From CAYMLQ01 sp964390795 (GTDB lineage: Bacteria > Verrucomicrobiota > Kiritimatiellia > RFP12 > UBA1067), in assembly GCA_964390795.1 (NCBI GenBank), contig CAYMLQ010000022.1, positions 1-33,140 of the forward strand: a stretch of 33,140 nucleotides of DNA, in the 5' to 3' direction. Below are positions 16,079 through 24,617 of the stretch, piece after piece. The notes under the pieces were generated by a model. That model saw nothing but the letters and a program-made list of their open reading frames with translations. It did not search any database and was not told where the DNA came from. The first letter of the stretch is position 1, and the number at the start of each line of letters is the position of its first letter. Position numbers and translations under genes: made by a program.

Positions 16079-17392
16079 TCACCCCTTGTTCAGGATGCGC
16101 GCACCTTTCAACACGTCTTTCGCACGCTCCAACTGCTCGTCCTTCACACCCTGCATCAGGTTCTGCATGCCACCCTTGGCCGCGCCGGGCATCTCCTCGT
16201 ACAGCCGGCGCATCTGCGCCTGCCGCCACTCCGCTTTCGGCACCGCAACCTGCACATCCGGCACGATACCCGTCCCGTGTATCATCTTGCCGTCCGGCGT
16301 GTAGTAATACGCCGTCGTCAGCCGCAGCGCGCAGTCCGGACGCAGCGCCAGCTTGATGACGTTCTGCACCGAGGCCTTGCCGTAGGTCGTCTCGCCCACC
16401 AGCACCGCCCGCTTGTGCGACTGCAGCGCTCCCGCCAGAATCTCAGACGCGCTCGCGCTGCCGCCGTTCACCAGCACCGCGATCGGCACCTCGGTGTAGC
16501 GATGCTCACACGGCCCCGCGTCGAAACGCTGCTCCTGTTTGACGCCGTCGCGGCCGCGCACCGTCACGATCTCCTTACCCTTGGGCAGAATCTGCTCGGC
16601 CACCCCGACGGCCGACTCCAGCAGCCCGCCAGGATTGTCGCGCAAGTCGATGATGAGATCCGTGATCTTTTCTTTCTCAAGGGTCGCGAGCGCCTTGCCA
16701 AAGTCTTCCCCCGCAGGCTCGTTGAACTGCGTGATGCGCAGATACCCGATGCCGTCGCCCAGCGACCGAACCCCCTTCACCGTCGTCGTTTTGATGTCGT
16801 CACGGACCAGCGCCACGTCCACCTTCTCGCCGTTCGACCGCTCGACCGTCACCTTCACCGGCGTGCCCTTCTCGCCGCGCATCGCCTTGACCGCCTCATC
16901 GACCGACACCCCCTCCAGCCGCTTGCCATTCACCGCCGTAATCGTATCGCCCGCATGGATGCCCGCCTTAAACGCCGGCGAGTCTTCGATCGGCGCGATC
17001 ACTTTGACCCCGCCGTTCTCTACGCCCACGCTCACGCCGATCCCGCCGAAGCTGCCCTTGGTCTCCTCCTCAAGGCTGGCCAGCGGCTTGGGCGGCAAGA
17101 AGGAGCTGTTGGGATCCAGCTCGGCCAACATGCCGTTAATCGCCCCGTACACCACGTCTCTGAACGGCTTCTCCTCGACGTAGAACCTGCGCACCAGCAG
17201 CAGCGACTCGGTCAGCACCGCCAGATCATCGAAAGCCTCGTCGCCGCGCTCCGGCGCCACCGCAGCCGCATCGGCTCCCGCCGTCGCCGCCTTTGGCGCC
17301 GTCGTTGCGCAGCCGCCGGCAACCGCCAGCAGCCCGGCTGCCACGCATCCGCGCGCCCATCCCGTCTCAATCCCTGTTAACATTCGCCGCAT
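16079..17392 (-). CDS. S41-family carboxy-terminal processing protease, probable lipoprotein
   Basis: Periplasmic or envelope serine protease of the CtpA/Prc family that cleaves proteins near their C-terminus. The ATG at 17392 is preferred over the TTG at 17404 because a GAGGGG site lies just upstream. The N-terminus ends in a lipobox (LAVAGGC), so it is probably lipid-anchored. A PDZ domain spans about residues 110-200 (GIGVSVG, AGIHAGDTITAVNG). The protease core has LIIDLRDNPGGLL, the nucleophile in NGGSASASE (S314) and the general-base lysine in TYGKASV (K339), 25 residues apart as in E. coli Prc. It sits between an unknown secreted protein and tsaD. Confidence 0.95.
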   Translation of the reverse strand: MRRMLTGIETGWARGCVAAGLLAVAGGCATTAPKAATAGADAAAVAPERGDEAFDDLAVLTESLLLVRRFYVEEKPFRDVVYGAINGMLAELDPNSSFLPPKPLASLEEETKGSFGGIGVSVGVENGGVKVIAPIEDSPAFKAGIHAGDTITAVNGKRLEGVSVDEAVKAMRGEKGTPVKVTVERSNGEKVDVALVRDDIKTTTVKGVRSLGDGIGYLRITQFNEPAGEDFGKALATLEKEKITDLIIDLRDNPGGLLESAVGVAEQILPKGKEIVTVRGRDGVKQEQRFDAGPCEHRYTEVPIAVLVNGGSASASEILAGALQSHKRAVLVGETTYGKASVQNVIKLALRPDCALRLTTAYYYTPDGKMIHGTGIVPDVQVAVPKAEWRQAQMRRLYEEMPGAAKGGMQNLMQGVKDEQLERAKDVLKGARILNKG

Positions 17393-17429
17393 AAGCCCCC
17401 TCAATCCTTAAATTTCCCGCCTCGTCCGC

Positions 17430-18269
17430 TCACCAGAATTTCCACCACGGCTTCTTTTCAGGCTTCCCCTCATCCGCCATCTCCCCGTATAGCGCGCGCA
17501 CCCGCTGCGACGCGGATATCTCCGGATCCAAGAGGTTGTTACGCTCCACAACCTCCAAACTGTCCGGCAACGACCACAGCACCGTCCGGATGAACGCGTC
17601 CTGCGTGGAGCGGTGTACCACGGTCACCTCCCCTTCCGGAGAGATGTCGAGCTTGGGCGCCGACTGTTGCAGCAGCAGGCCCAGATCCAGCGTGTCCCAT
17701 AGCTTGCCGTCCGGCTCGTCCGCGCTCCTCAGAAACAGCCGGTCAACCTGATTGCGGTTCCAGTAGACCAGCTTGAACACCCGCCTCAGGCTCTTCCGGT
17801 TCACAAACATCTGAGAGCCGTCTTTCAGCGGAATGCCCGGCACCACGTCGAAACTCTTCAAAGGCGACTCGTAACGCGCTCCGCCATGCACCAGCACCAG
17901 CCTCACCACGTACTTGCCCTCTTCGACAACCGGGAACCACTTGTCCAGCTCCACCTTCCGCTGGAACGACTGCCCAGGCTTCAGCACCAGCGCGCCAACC
18001 ATCGGCGCAGGGTTAAAGGACGTCAACTCGTTGTACTGGCCGCCCTTGGTGATCTCGACGAACAGCGCGTCCTTGGAGTCCTTGCCGCCGATGTTGATCA
18101 GGTCGCGCGTGGCATTGAGCGCCTCAAGCTGCACCAGCACCGGCTCGCCAACCACGAAGGCGCTGTACGCCAGCGTCATCGAGATGTCCATCTGCTGCGC
18201 GCCCGCGCTCCACACCGCCAGCGCGGCCCCGATCATCGCCAGCCCGCCGTTGTTGCTTCTGAATACCAT
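17430..18269 (-). CDS. Secreted protein of unknown function with Trp-rich tail
   Basis: Not recognised. The N-terminus is a signal peptide (GGLAMIGAALAVWSAGAQ), followed by a beta-rich domain (about 28-145) whose pattern (FVVGEPVLVQLEALNAT, GKYVVRLVLVHGG) resembles a periplasmic Ig-like fold. The C-terminal half is mixed, and the protein ends in KKPWWKFW, an odd aromatic-basic tail. ATG 18269 has an AGGAAAG site at suitable distance. It lies 59 bp after the MBL-fold gene and 37 bp before the S41 protease start, so it is probably cotranscribed and could be a substrate or partner of that protease (inference). Confidence 0.75.
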   Translation of the reverse strand: MVFRSNNGGLAMIGAALAVWSAGAQQMDISMTLAYSAFVVGEPVLVQLEALNATRDLINIGGKDSKDALFVEITKGGQYNELTSFNPAPMVGALVLKPGQSFQRKVELDKWFPVVEEGKYVVRLVLVHGGARYESPLKSFDVVPGIPLKDGSQMFVNRKSLRRVFKLVYWNRNQVDRLFLRSADEPDGKLWDTLDLGLLLQQSAPKLDISPEGEVTVVHRSTQDAFIRTVLWSLPDSLEVVERNNLLDPEISASQRVRALYGEMADEGKPEKKPWWKFW

Positions 18270-18328
18270 GTCGCTTTCCTATCCGTTAAAGTCCTTGCCC
18301 TTCACTGTATCAAAAAACCGCACACCTG

Positions 18329-19108
18329 TCATGCGAGCCGCAGCGTCAAACCGTCGCAGCTCACGCGCACGCCAGGAGGCAGCCGGGCGTCCAGCTCGGC
18401 GTGCTCCACATCGTGGCACAAGTGGATCAGATACGACTGCTTCGCGCCGATCTCGGCCAACAGCGCCAAGCTCTCCTCGACGCAGATGTGCGACGGGTGC
18501 GGGCGGTACCGCAGCGCATCCAGAATCATGACGTCCACGCCGCGCAGCCGCGCCACCGTCGCTTCGGGCATCACATGGCAGTCCGGCACGTACCCGACCC
18601 GGACCCCGTCGTGCTCGATCAGATACCCCGTCATTTTGCGTCCGTGCTGCACGTCGAGCGGCGCCAGCCGCACGTCGCCCACGCTGAACGGGCCGGCGAC
18701 CTCCACGAAATCGACCAGCGGCCGGTAGAGGCCTTTCGCAGCGGGCCGGTTCCCCACGTAATGGAAAACGCGCCGCACGTCTTCGAGCGTCTCGGCGTCC
18801 GCATAGGCGGGAATCACGCAGTTCTGGATCGTGTTGAACCGGCGGATGTCGTCAAACCCGAAAATGTGATCCGCGTGCGCATGCGTGAAGACGACCGCGT
18901 CCACCCGCTCGATGCCGAAGTCCAGCACCTGCTGCCGGAAGTCAGGCGGCGTGTCGATCACAAACGCCGTCCGCTCCGTCCTGACGTACAGGCTCGTCCG
19001 GCGGCGGTTGTTGCGGGGGTCTTTGGACATGCACACCGCGCAGTGACAGCCAATCATCGGCACGCCGACCGAGGTGCCCGTTCCCAAAAATATCACTTCC
19101 ATGGACAT
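18329..19108 (-). CDS. PhnP-like MBL-fold metal-dependent hydrolase
   Basis: A 259-residue metallo-beta-lactamase-fold enzyme. It opens with MEVIFLGTGTSVGVPMIGC, has the CHCAVC cysteine cluster after the first strand, the metal-binding THAHADH motif (about residue 75), a CH...H series near VGYVPDCH, and HLCHDVEH near the end. These are features of PhnP (cyclic phosphodiesterase) relatives. The frame extends upstream to 19168, but ATG 19108 is chosen because the family sequence begins there and a TATACT box lies 7 bp upstream. The exact substrate is unknown. It is the first gene of a minus-strand run to 13904. Confidence 0.88.
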   Translation of the reverse strand: MSMEVIFLGTGTSVGVPMIGCHCAVCMSKDPRNNRRRTSLYVRTERTAFVIDTPPDFRQQVLDFGIERVDAVVFTHAHADHIFGFDDIRRFNTIQNCVIPAYADAETLEDVRRVFHYVGNRPAAKGLYRPLVDFVEVAGPFSVGDVRLAPLDVQHGRKMTGYLIEHDGVRVGYVPDCHVMPEATVARLRGVDVMILDALRYRPHPSHICVEESLALLAEIGAKQSYLIHLCHDVEHAELDARLPPGVRVSCDGLTLRLA

Positions 19109-19115
19109 CGGCGAC

Positions 19116-19121
19116 AGTATA
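19116..19121 (-). promoter_or_regulatory. -10 element implying a leaderless MBL-fold transcript
   Basis: TATACT on the minus strand, ending 7 bp before ATG 19108, so transcription should begin at or next to the start codon. No ribosome site is present. No good -35 is seen 17 bp upstream. Confidence 0.5.
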
Positions 19122-19247
19122 GCACAACCGGCCGCGCGCGCTACCCCCCGATTTCGAGGGTCATGCACTCTCTTGAGACGGTCGCGGGCAGGTTAAGCAA
19201 GCCTCTCGCGCGGTAAGGCCTCTGCCATGCTTTTCATCCTTCCCATA

Positions 19248-19276
19248 TTGCCGACCTGTGAGGGAACACGTATAAT
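19248..19276 (+). promoter_or_regulatory. Sigma70-type promoter, probably leaderless
   Basis: TTGCCG (19248-19253) and a perfect TATAAT (19271-19276) with 17-bp spacing. Only 6 bp separate the -10 box from ATG 19283, so the predicted transcription start falls on the start codon. Confidence 0.75.
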
Positions 19277-19282
19277 ACGCGC

Positions 19283-19816
19283 ATGAACAAATTTTGTATC
19301 CTATCTGCGGTCTGCGTCTGGGGGACTTACGCGGCGCACGCCGCAGGGTATAAACTCTGCATCGAAGCCGAAACCGCTCAGCCGTGTGAAGCGCCGATGG
19401 CCGTGAACACGAACGGCCTCGCCGGCGCCTCGGGCGCCTGTCTCGAAATCCCCGAGGGCGCGGGCAACCCGCCCAAACTGGAAGCCGGCAAAGCCGTGTT
19501 CAGCGTAGAGGTGCCCGAGGACGGGCAGTTCACACTCTGGTGCCGTGTCTGGTGGGAGGGCGAGTGCAGCAACTCGTTCACGGTGGGCTTCGATGACCAG
19601 CCGGCTTTCCTTTTCGGCGAGGATGCCACCTACAAGGCTTGGCACTGGGTCAAGTATCCCGTCTCCCGCACCGTCGCGCCGCTCAAGCTCGCCAAGGGCA
19701 AGCACTCGCTCGTCTTCCGTAACCGCGAGGACGGCGTGCGCCTCGACCAGATCCTGCTGAGCGCCGACAAGCGCTTTGTCCCGGTGGATATCGAGCCCGC
19801 AGGGGCGCGTCCATGA
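19283..19816 (+). CDS. Small secreted protein, CBM-like beta-sandwich
   Basis: 177 residues with a signal peptide (MNKFCILSAVCVWGTYAAHAAG). The mature part opens with an IEAETA stretch and contains GQFTLWCRVWWEG and a closing LVFRNREDGVRLDQILLSAD. This pattern is typical of family 35/6-like carbohydrate-binding sandwiches, where the final Asp-rich loop binds calcium or sugar. It probably binds polysaccharide at the cell surface or in the periplasm; no catalytic domain is attached. The stop codon overlaps the ATG of the membrane protein that follows (ATGA), so the pair is translationally coupled. Confidence 0.75.
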   Translation: MNKFCILSAVCVWGTYAAHAAGYKLCIEAETAQPCEAPMAVNTNGLAGASGACLEIPEGAGNPPKLEAGKAVFSVEVPEDGQFTLWCRVWWEGECSNSFTVGFDDQPAFLFGEDATYKAWHWVKYPVSRTVAPLKLAKGKHSLVFRNREDGVRLDQILLSADKRFVPVDIEPAGARP

Positions 19817-21039
19817 CCGTGACGCGCCTCCATGCCCTCTTGCACACGCTCTTCCGCGCCGGCGTGCTGCTTACCCTCTTCGTCGCGCCCACCCAGTGGG
19901 CTTTGGAACTGCGTCCCAAATTCTATCTCTCTCCGGCGGACCTGACCCTGTCCCTGACGGCGGGCGTCTGGTGCCTGGACATCCTTGTCACGCGCGAGTG
20001 GCGGCGCCTGCTGGCGCTGCCGCCCTGGCCGAGCCTGCTCTTCGTGGCCCTCGCCGCCGCCTCCGCAGCGGTCGCCCCTTTCAAGGCGCTCGCCCTGAAG
20101 GATCTGGCTCAATTCATTGAGTACTTCCTCATCGGCAACATACTCTTCGCGGCCTACCTGCGCACCAGCCCGCGCGCCTACCGGCACGCGCTCATGGCGC
20201 TCGGCGCGGCAACGGCGGTGTCGCTGCTTCTCGCCGCCATGCAGTATGCGGATGCCGCAGCCGACGTCCTGAGTGTCCGCGGCGCCTTCAGTAACCGCAA
20301 CGTGCTGGGCGGTTACCTGGCGCTCGCCCTGCCGCTGTTTTTTGGCATCGCGCTGTCCGTCCGAATCTGGTGGCCTTTCCGCCTCGCGCTGGCTCTGCTT
20401 CTGGTTGCAGGGATGACGGTCAACCTCTCCGGCGCCGCCTATGCCTCCGTCGCCATCGCGTTCGCCGGCCTCGCGGCGGCGCGCGGGATCAAGGTCTTCG
20501 TGCCCGTGGCGGCCGGACTGCTCGCGTGGCAGGCCCTCGTGCTGCCGCACCTGCCGCGCGAGAACGACCTCGTTCACTTCCAGTCGGTGGCGCTCTACGA
20601 CGGCACCGGCCAGGTGGAGCGCCGCTACCCCGACTGGCAGGCCGCCTACAGCATGGCGCTCACCCGCCCCTGGCTGGGCGTCGGACTAGGCAACTATCAG
20701 AAGCACGTCGGCCAATACTACGACAACATCCCGCGCCAGACAGGCCCGTCGGAGCCGGATATCCAAAACCTGTACCTGGTGCTCGCCGCCTCTGCGGGCC
20801 TTCCCGCGCTGCTGGCCTTCCTCACGCTGCTGATGCGCGCCGCGCAGGCGGCCTGCGGGGCGGCGCGCGCGCGAACTCTTGAGGCGGCGACCGCGCGCGC
20901 GACTGTGGCCTCGATCACGGCCTTCGCCCTCGCCGCCGTCTGGCATCCGCTGCTCGTCCGCGGCATCGGATTGCCGCTTGTCTTCGTGCTGGCCCTTGCC
21001 TATCATCTGAGACAAACAGAGGCTGTTGATGCAATCTGA
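19813..21039 (+). CDS. O-antigen ligase/polymerase-like membrane protein
   Basis: A 408-residue integral membrane protein with about ten helices and a large outer loop. The loop region holds the Wzy_C/WaaL-type stretch: GAFSNRNVLGGYLALALPL in the middle, and ALTRPWLGVGLGNYQ with a conserved C-terminal VLAASAGLPALLAF. Such proteins join glycan chains to a lipid carrier or to lipid A core, or polymerise repeat units, at the outer face of the inner membrane. Coupled by a 4-bp overlap to the small secreted protein, and overlapped by 11 bp by the acyltransferase gene. Which glycan it handles is not visible. Confidence 0.82.
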   Translation: MTVTRLHALLHTLFRAGVLLTLFVAPTQWALELRPKFYLSPADLTLSLTAGVWCLDILVTREWRRLLALPPWPSLLFVALAAASAAVAPFKALALKDLAQFIEYFLIGNILFAAYLRTSPRAYRHALMALGAATAVSLLLAAMQYADAAADVLSVRGAFSNRNVLGGYLALALPLFFGIALSVRIWWPFRLALALLLVAGMTVNLSGAAYASVAIAFAGLAAARGIKVFVPVAAGLLAWQALVLPHLPRENDLVHFQSVALYDGTGQVERRYPDWQAAYSMALTRPWLGVGLGNYQKHVGQYYDNIPRQTGPSEPDIQNLYLVLAASAGLPALLAFLTLLMRAAQAACGAARARTLEAATARATVASITAFALAAVWHPLLVRGIGLPLVFVLALAYHLRQTEAVDAI

Positions 21040-22906
21040 CAAAGCAAATACGCAAATCCCGCGCATCTTCGAGTTGCCTGTACACAAGATACGCAACCGG
21101 GTGTTGCGCGTATTCGCACGCCTGCTGAAACGTCCGTTAGAGAGCCTGTCGGGACTTCGAGCGGCGGATGACATCTACGCCCGCGCCTGGCGAATGCCGA
21201 AGGATATCCCCTTCAGCGACCGCACCCTTCAGGCGGCCGGCGTGCGAACGCTCGTTTTGGAAGAGGATCTGGCCCGTGTTCCCAAAGAGGGGGCGGTGGT
21301 GGTGGTCGCGAACCATCCCTTCGGCGGCGTCGAGGGCGTCATCCTGCTCTCCCTGCTCAGGCGCGTGCGCCCAGACATCAAGGCCATGGCCAACTACCTG
21401 CTGAGCAGCATCACTGAGATGCGGGACGACTTCATCTTCGTCGACCCCTTCGGCTCCAAGGGCTCCGCGCGCGTCAACATGCGTCCGATCAAGGAAAGCC
21501 TCAGATGGCTCAACGACGGACACCTGCTGATCGTCTTCCCCTCCGGCGAGGTCTCCAGCTTCGACCGGCACACGTTCCGCGTGCGCGACCCGGCATGGAG
21601 CCCCAGCATCGCAGCCCTGGTGCGCAAGACCCGCGCCACCGTGGTGCCGGTGTTTTTCCCGGGGCGCAACTCGCTGTTCTTCAACGCCGTCGGCTTCATC
21701 CACCCGTTCTGCCGCACCTCGCTCTTGCCACGCCAGATCGCCAACAAAAAAATGCGGACGATCCCCGCCCGCATCGGCACGCCGCTGACCCCCAAGGCGC
21801 TCGAGCCCTTCTCGGGTGACGACGCCCACCTCATCCGCTATCTGCGCTTCCGCACGTATCTGTTGGCGGAGCGTGAGACGCACCGCACGCGACGCTTCAT
21901 CTCGCTCAACCCGCCGATGATGCCGCCCGATCCGGTCATCGCACCGGTGCCGTCCAACATCCTTGCGAACGAAATCGCAAGTCTGCCAGACTCCTGCAAG
22001 CTGATCGCCGCCTCTGACTTCGAAGTCTACATCGGCGCGGCCGAGCAGATCCCGTTCTGCCTGCGTGAGATCGGCCGTCTGCGCGAGGCCACCTTCCGGG
22101 CGGTCGGAGAGGGCACGGGTAACGAGATCGACCTCGACGCGTTCGACGAGTACTATTCCCACCTCTTCATGTGGAACAAAGTGAGGCAGGAGATCGTGGG
22201 CTCGTACCGGCTCGGACTGACTGACAAGATCCTCGAGGCCCACGGCGTTCGCGGGCTCTACACACGCACGCTCTTCAAGTTCGACGAGCGGCTGATGGAC
22301 AAGATATCGCCCGCGGTCGAACTCGGACGCTCGTTCATACGCACCGAATATCAGAAGGCTTACGCGTCGCTTTTCCTGCTCTGGAAAGGCATCTCCACCT
22401 TCATCGGACGCAACCCGCGCTACCGCATCCTGTTCGGCCCCGTCAGTATCACGAACGAATACCGCGAGGCTTCGCGCTGCATGATCCTCGCCTCCATGCG
22501 CCAGACCTGCATGGCGGACGGACTCGCCAATCTCGTGAAGCCGAAGTTTCCTCCCAAACCCCCGCGCCACTCGGAGTGGTGCCTCAAAGAATACAGGGAG
22601 TATCTCGACGACATCGATCAGATGGCCGGTTACGTCTCCGAGATCGAACCCGACGGAAAAGACATCCCCGTGCTGCTTCGCCAATACCTCAAACTGGGCG
22701 GAAAGCTTCTCGCCTTCAATGTCGATCCCGACTTCAGTTCGGTCGTGGACGGGCTCATCGTGGTCGATCTCTCGAAAACCAGCCAAAAAACCATGCGCCG
22801 CTACATGGGCAACGAGGTGGCCGACTCCTATCTCAAGTTCCACGGTATCACCGACCCCGCCGACCCGTCCCCCGCCCCCCGCCCCCTCCCAACTCCTAAC
22901 TCCTAA
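21029..22906 (+). CDS. Bifunctional acyltransferase, ornithine-lipid synthase (OlsF) type
   Basis: The N-terminal half (about 60-290) is a PlsC-like acyltransferase with VVVANHPFGGVEG; related proteins usually have Asp where this has Glu. FPSGEVSSF and PVFFPGRNS fit the other acyltransferase motifs. The C-terminal half (about 320-590) is an OlsB-like N-acyltransferase: LREATFRAVGEGTGNEIDLDAFDEYY, VGSYRLGL, ELGRSFIRTEYQ and the LLWKGISTFI block. Fusions of this kind (OlsF) make ornithine or other amino-acid lipids, adding a 3-hydroxyacyl chain and then a second chain at the inner membrane. ATG 21029 has AGAGG upstream. The last residues and the stop codon lie in an AACTCCT array. Confidence 0.85.
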   Translation: MQSDKANTQIPRIFELPVHKIRNRVLRVFARLLKRPLESLSGLRAADDIYARAWRMPKDIPFSDRTLQAAGVRTLVLEEDLARVPKEGAVVVVANHPFGGVEGVILLSLLRRVRPDIKAMANYLLSSITEMRDDFIFVDPFGSKGSARVNMRPIKESLRWLNDGHLLIVFPSGEVSSFDRHTFRVRDPAWSPSIAALVRKTRATVVPVFFPGRNSLFFNAVGFIHPFCRTSLLPRQIANKKMRTIPARIGTPLTPKALEPFSGDDAHLIRYLRFRTYLLAERETHRTRRFISLNPPMMPPDPVIAPVPSNILANEIASLPDSCKLIAASDFEVYIGAAEQIPFCLREIGRLREATFRAVGEGTGNEIDLDAFDEYYSHLFMWNKVRQEIVGSYRLGLTDKILEAHGVRGLYTRTLFKFDERLMDKISPAVELGRSFIRTEYQKAYASLFLLWKGISTFIGRNPRYRILFGPVSITNEYREASRCMILASMRQTCMADGLANLVKPKFPPKPPRHSEWCLKEYREYLDDIDQMAGYVSEIEPDGKDIPVLLRQYLKLGGKLLAFNVDPDFSSVVDGLIVVDLSKTSQKTMRRYMGNEVADSYLKFHGITDPADPSPAPRPLPTPNS

Positions 22907-22925
22907 CTCCTAACTCCTAACTTCC
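22891..22925 (+). repeat. AACTCCT heptamer array holding the stop codon
   Basis: Four exact AACTCCT units (22891-22918) and a variant AACTTCC. Because the unit is 7 bp, the array gives TAA stops in all three plus-strand frames, one of which (22904-22906) ends the acyltransferase gene. It lies 11 bp before the recN ATG. Confidence 0.95.
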
Positions 22926-22936
22926 CCCCCCCTCCC

Positions 22937-24601
22937 ATGCTCCAACACCTGTCAGTCCGTAACCTGGCCATCGTCGAAGAAGCCGCAGTCTCCTTCGGCG
23001 CCGGCCTCAACATCATCACCGGTGAAACCGGCGCGGGTAAATCGGTGCTCATGGGCGCTCTCGATCTGGTGCTCGGCGGCCGCGCCGACAAGTCAGCCAT
23101 CCGCGAGGGCGCGTCTGAGGCGTGGGTCGAGGCGGTCTTCGACCTGCCTGACACGCGCACCGTCGACGCGCTGCTCGACGCCGGCGGACTCCCGTCCTGC
23201 GAAGAGGGGCGACTCCTTGTCCGGCGCTCTGTCGCCGCCGCCGGCGCGGGCCGCTGCCTTGTCAACGACGCGTCCGTCACCGTCCAGACCCTGAGGCGGC
23301 TCGGCAGCCTCCTAGTCGACATCCACGGGCCCTACGACCATCAGTCGCTGCTCGACCCCGACTTCCAACGCAACATTCTCGACGCCTACGGCCATTGCCT
23401 CCCTCAGCTCTCCGCCTACGCCGAGACGTGGCAAGCGCTCAAAGCCCTCGAACAGCACCTGCTGGAACTTCAGGGCGGCACAGCCGATCTTGAGGCGGAA
23501 ACCGACCGCCTCCAATTTATCGTTGATGAGATCTCACGCGCCGGGCTGACCGACGCCGATGAGGAAGACCTCGTCCTGCAGCATGCCCAGGCTGCCAACG
23601 CCGAGCAAATCCTCTCGCTCGGCTCATCCGTCGCCAACGCGCTGACGGATGGCGAGACCTCCGCGTTCGACCTGCTCGCCAATGTCCAGATCCAGCTTGC
23701 CGAACTCGCGCGCATCCTGCCCGCCGCCAACGAGTGGCGCGCCGACGTTCAGAGCGCCGCAGTCCAGCTCCAGGAACTCGGCAGAGCCATCAATGACAGG
23801 CTCAGCCAGATCGACGCCGATCCCGCACGTCTCCAGCAGCTTGAGGAGCGCATGGCGCTGGTGCAGCGCCTGAAGCGGAAATACGGACACACCGTCGCCG
23901 AGGTTCTCGCCACACAGGAAAAGCACCAGACACGGCTTCACGACCTCGCCACCCGCACCGAACGGGCCGAGCGTCTGAATGCGGAGATCGCCGCAGCCGG
24001 CACGCGCCTCACGGAAAAGGCCGCGCTGCTATCCAAGGTCCGGGCGCAAGCGGCTGGCAAGCTGGCGCGCGCCATCACCGGCGAACTGCACGACCTCGGC
24101 TTTCTCAAGGCCGGCTTCGCGATCGACCTCTCCGCCATGCCGCCCAGCCCCCACGGCGCGGACGCCGTCTCCTTCGGTTTCGCGCCCAATCCCGGCGAGC
24201 CGATGCGCCCGCTCAAGACCATCGCGTCCAGCGGTGAGATCGCCCGCGTCATGCTGGCGGTCAAAGCCGTGCTCGCCGCGCACGACAGCATCCCGGTGCT
24301 GGTCTTCGATGAGATCGACGCCAACATCGGCGGCGAGGTGGGACGGGCCGTCGGACAGAAAATGCGCCGCGTGGCGCAGAACCACCAGGTTATCTCAATC
24401 ACCCACTTGCCTCAGGCCGCGGTCTACGGCCACCAACACTTCGTCGTATCGAAAGAGGTGGTCAAGGGCCGCACCAAAATGCGCATCGAGGCGCTCACGG
24501 ATGCGCAGCGCGTCGACGAAATCGCACGCATGCTGGGCGGCAAGGGCCTCACGAGCGTCATCGAAAGCCACGCTCGCGAGTTGATCGCCTCCGCCCGCTG
24601 A
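22937..24601 (+). CDS. recN: DNA repair protein RecN
   Basis: SMC-like ATPase that gathers broken ends during double-strand-break repair. Begins MLQHLSVRNLAIVEEAAVSF, with the Walker A motif GETGAGKS (about 31-38), a long coiled-coil middle region (about 160-380), the ABC signature SSGEIARVMLAVKAVL, and Walker B VLVFDEIDANIGGEVG, followed by the H-loop ISITHLPQAA. 554 residues is full length. The ATG follows a pyrimidine run (CTTCC with many Cs) instead of a ribosome site, so translation may depend on the upstream gene. It ends 16 bp from the convergent sulfatase gene. Confidence 0.97.
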   Translation: MLQHLSVRNLAIVEEAAVSFGAGLNIITGETGAGKSVLMGALDLVLGGRADKSAIREGASEAWVEAVFDLPDTRTVDALLDAGGLPSCEEGRLLVRRSVAAAGAGRCLVNDASVTVQTLRRLGSLLVDIHGPYDHQSLLDPDFQRNILDAYGHCLPQLSAYAETWQALKALEQHLLELQGGTADLEAETDRLQFIVDEISRAGLTDADEEDLVLQHAQAANAEQILSLGSSVANALTDGETSAFDLLANVQIQLAELARILPAANEWRADVQSAAVQLQELGRAINDRLSQIDADPARLQQLEERMALVQRLKRKYGHTVAEVLATQEKHQTRLHDLATRTERAERLNAEIAAAGTRLTEKAALLSKVRAQAAGKLARAITGELHDLGFLKAGFAIDLSAMPPSPHGADAVSFGFAPNPGEPMRPLKTIASSGEIARVMLAVKAVLAAHDSIPVLVFDEIDANIGGEVGRAVGQKMRRVAQNHQVISITHLPQAAVYGHQHFVVSKEVVKGRTKMRIEALTDAQRVDEIARMLGGKGLTSVIESHARELIASAR

Positions 24602-24617
24602 GCCCGTAGAGAGACCC

